Assembly: GCA_002495055.1 (NCBI GenBank)
Contig: DADR01000024.1
Coordinates: 69,229-81,043, forward strand
Length of the DNA: 11,815 bases
Source: Methanoregula sp. UBA247
GTDB lineage: Archaea; Halobacteriota; Methanomicrobia; Methanomicrobiales; Methanospirillaceae
Reading direction: 5' to 3'
Part shown: piece after piece, positions 11,786 through 11,815 of the stretch
Layout: the number at the start of each line of letters is the position of its first letter
How positions within the stretch are numbered: the first letter of the stretch is position 1
Made by a program: the position numbers and the translations under genes
The notes under the pieces: generated by a model
The model's input: the letters and a program-made list of their open reading frames with translations, nothing else
Told to the model about the DNA's origin: nothing
Database searches by the model: none

Positions 11786-11815
11786 ATGAGTGGGAGGAGT
11801 AAGCCTCCTTCTGTT
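11786..11815 (+). CDS. Partial CDS, first 10 codons only
   Basis: An ATG at 11786 opens a frame that stays open to the window edge and reads MSGRSKPPSV. It is supported by GAGGT (11773-11777) eight bases upstream and a TATA box at 11733-11740. Ten residues are too few to assign a family. The GGAGG/CCTCC self-complementarity at 11793-11808 falls inside this frame and is more likely a by-product of the codons than a terminator. Confidence 0.45.
   Translation, partial: MSGRSKPPSV

Noticed and set aside
11793..11808. GGAGG/CCTCC hairpin near the right edge as a terminator
   Set aside because: It lies inside the first codons of a frame with its own ribosome binding site and TATA box, and no T-run follows within the window.

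Overview
The window looks like a stretch of chromosome from a methanogenic archaeon, most likely of the order Methanomicrobiales (Methanoregula-like). The evidence is TATA boxes about 25 bases before predicted transcript starts, leaderless or nearly leaderless genes, GGAGGTGAT-type ribosome binding sites, T-rich terminators without hairpins, an archaeal PolB2-lineage DNA polymerase, a DUF2769-like cysteine-rich protein and a DUF3821-type surface protein. The genus is an inference.

Layout, left to right: (1) the 3' end of a tRNA gene with its T-rich terminator; (2) a DJ-1/PfpI-family gene (+), probably leaderless; (3) a compact minus-strand operon for an energy-coupling factor (ECF) importer: a TrpP-like S component, then a fused double ATPase, then the EcfT membrane protein, with a 4-base overlap and a 1-base gap; (4) about 560 bases (3645-4208) with no convincing gene, holding an 11-bp inverted repeat and divergent promoter candidates; (5) a plus-strand unit made of a possible 32-codon ORF, an unrecognised 84-residue helical protein and a PolB2-type DNA polymerase, the last two overlapping by 14 bases; (6) a short malic enzyme gene (+) with its own promoter; (7) a minus-strand thioredoxin plus cysteine-rich DUF2769-like pair; (8) an aldehyde dehydrogenase (+); (9) a secreted, membrane-anchored DUF3821-type protein (-); (10) a promoter region with clustered dyads and the first codons of a plus-strand gene cut by the window edge.

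Most genes are ordinary archaeal housekeeping or accessory functions. The ECF genes form one transporter. The thioredoxin and the cysteine-rich protein probably work together in redox or metal-centre chemistry. The most interesting module is PolB2 with its translationally coupled small partner. The polymerase keeps both expected metal-binding aspartates, although motif B and the first Asp of motif C have changed and the exonuclease motifs look decayed. That suggests a specialised, non-proofreading enzyme or a structural paralogue, with the 84-residue protein as its candidate partner. No CRISPR array, transposase, integrase or phage gene was seen.
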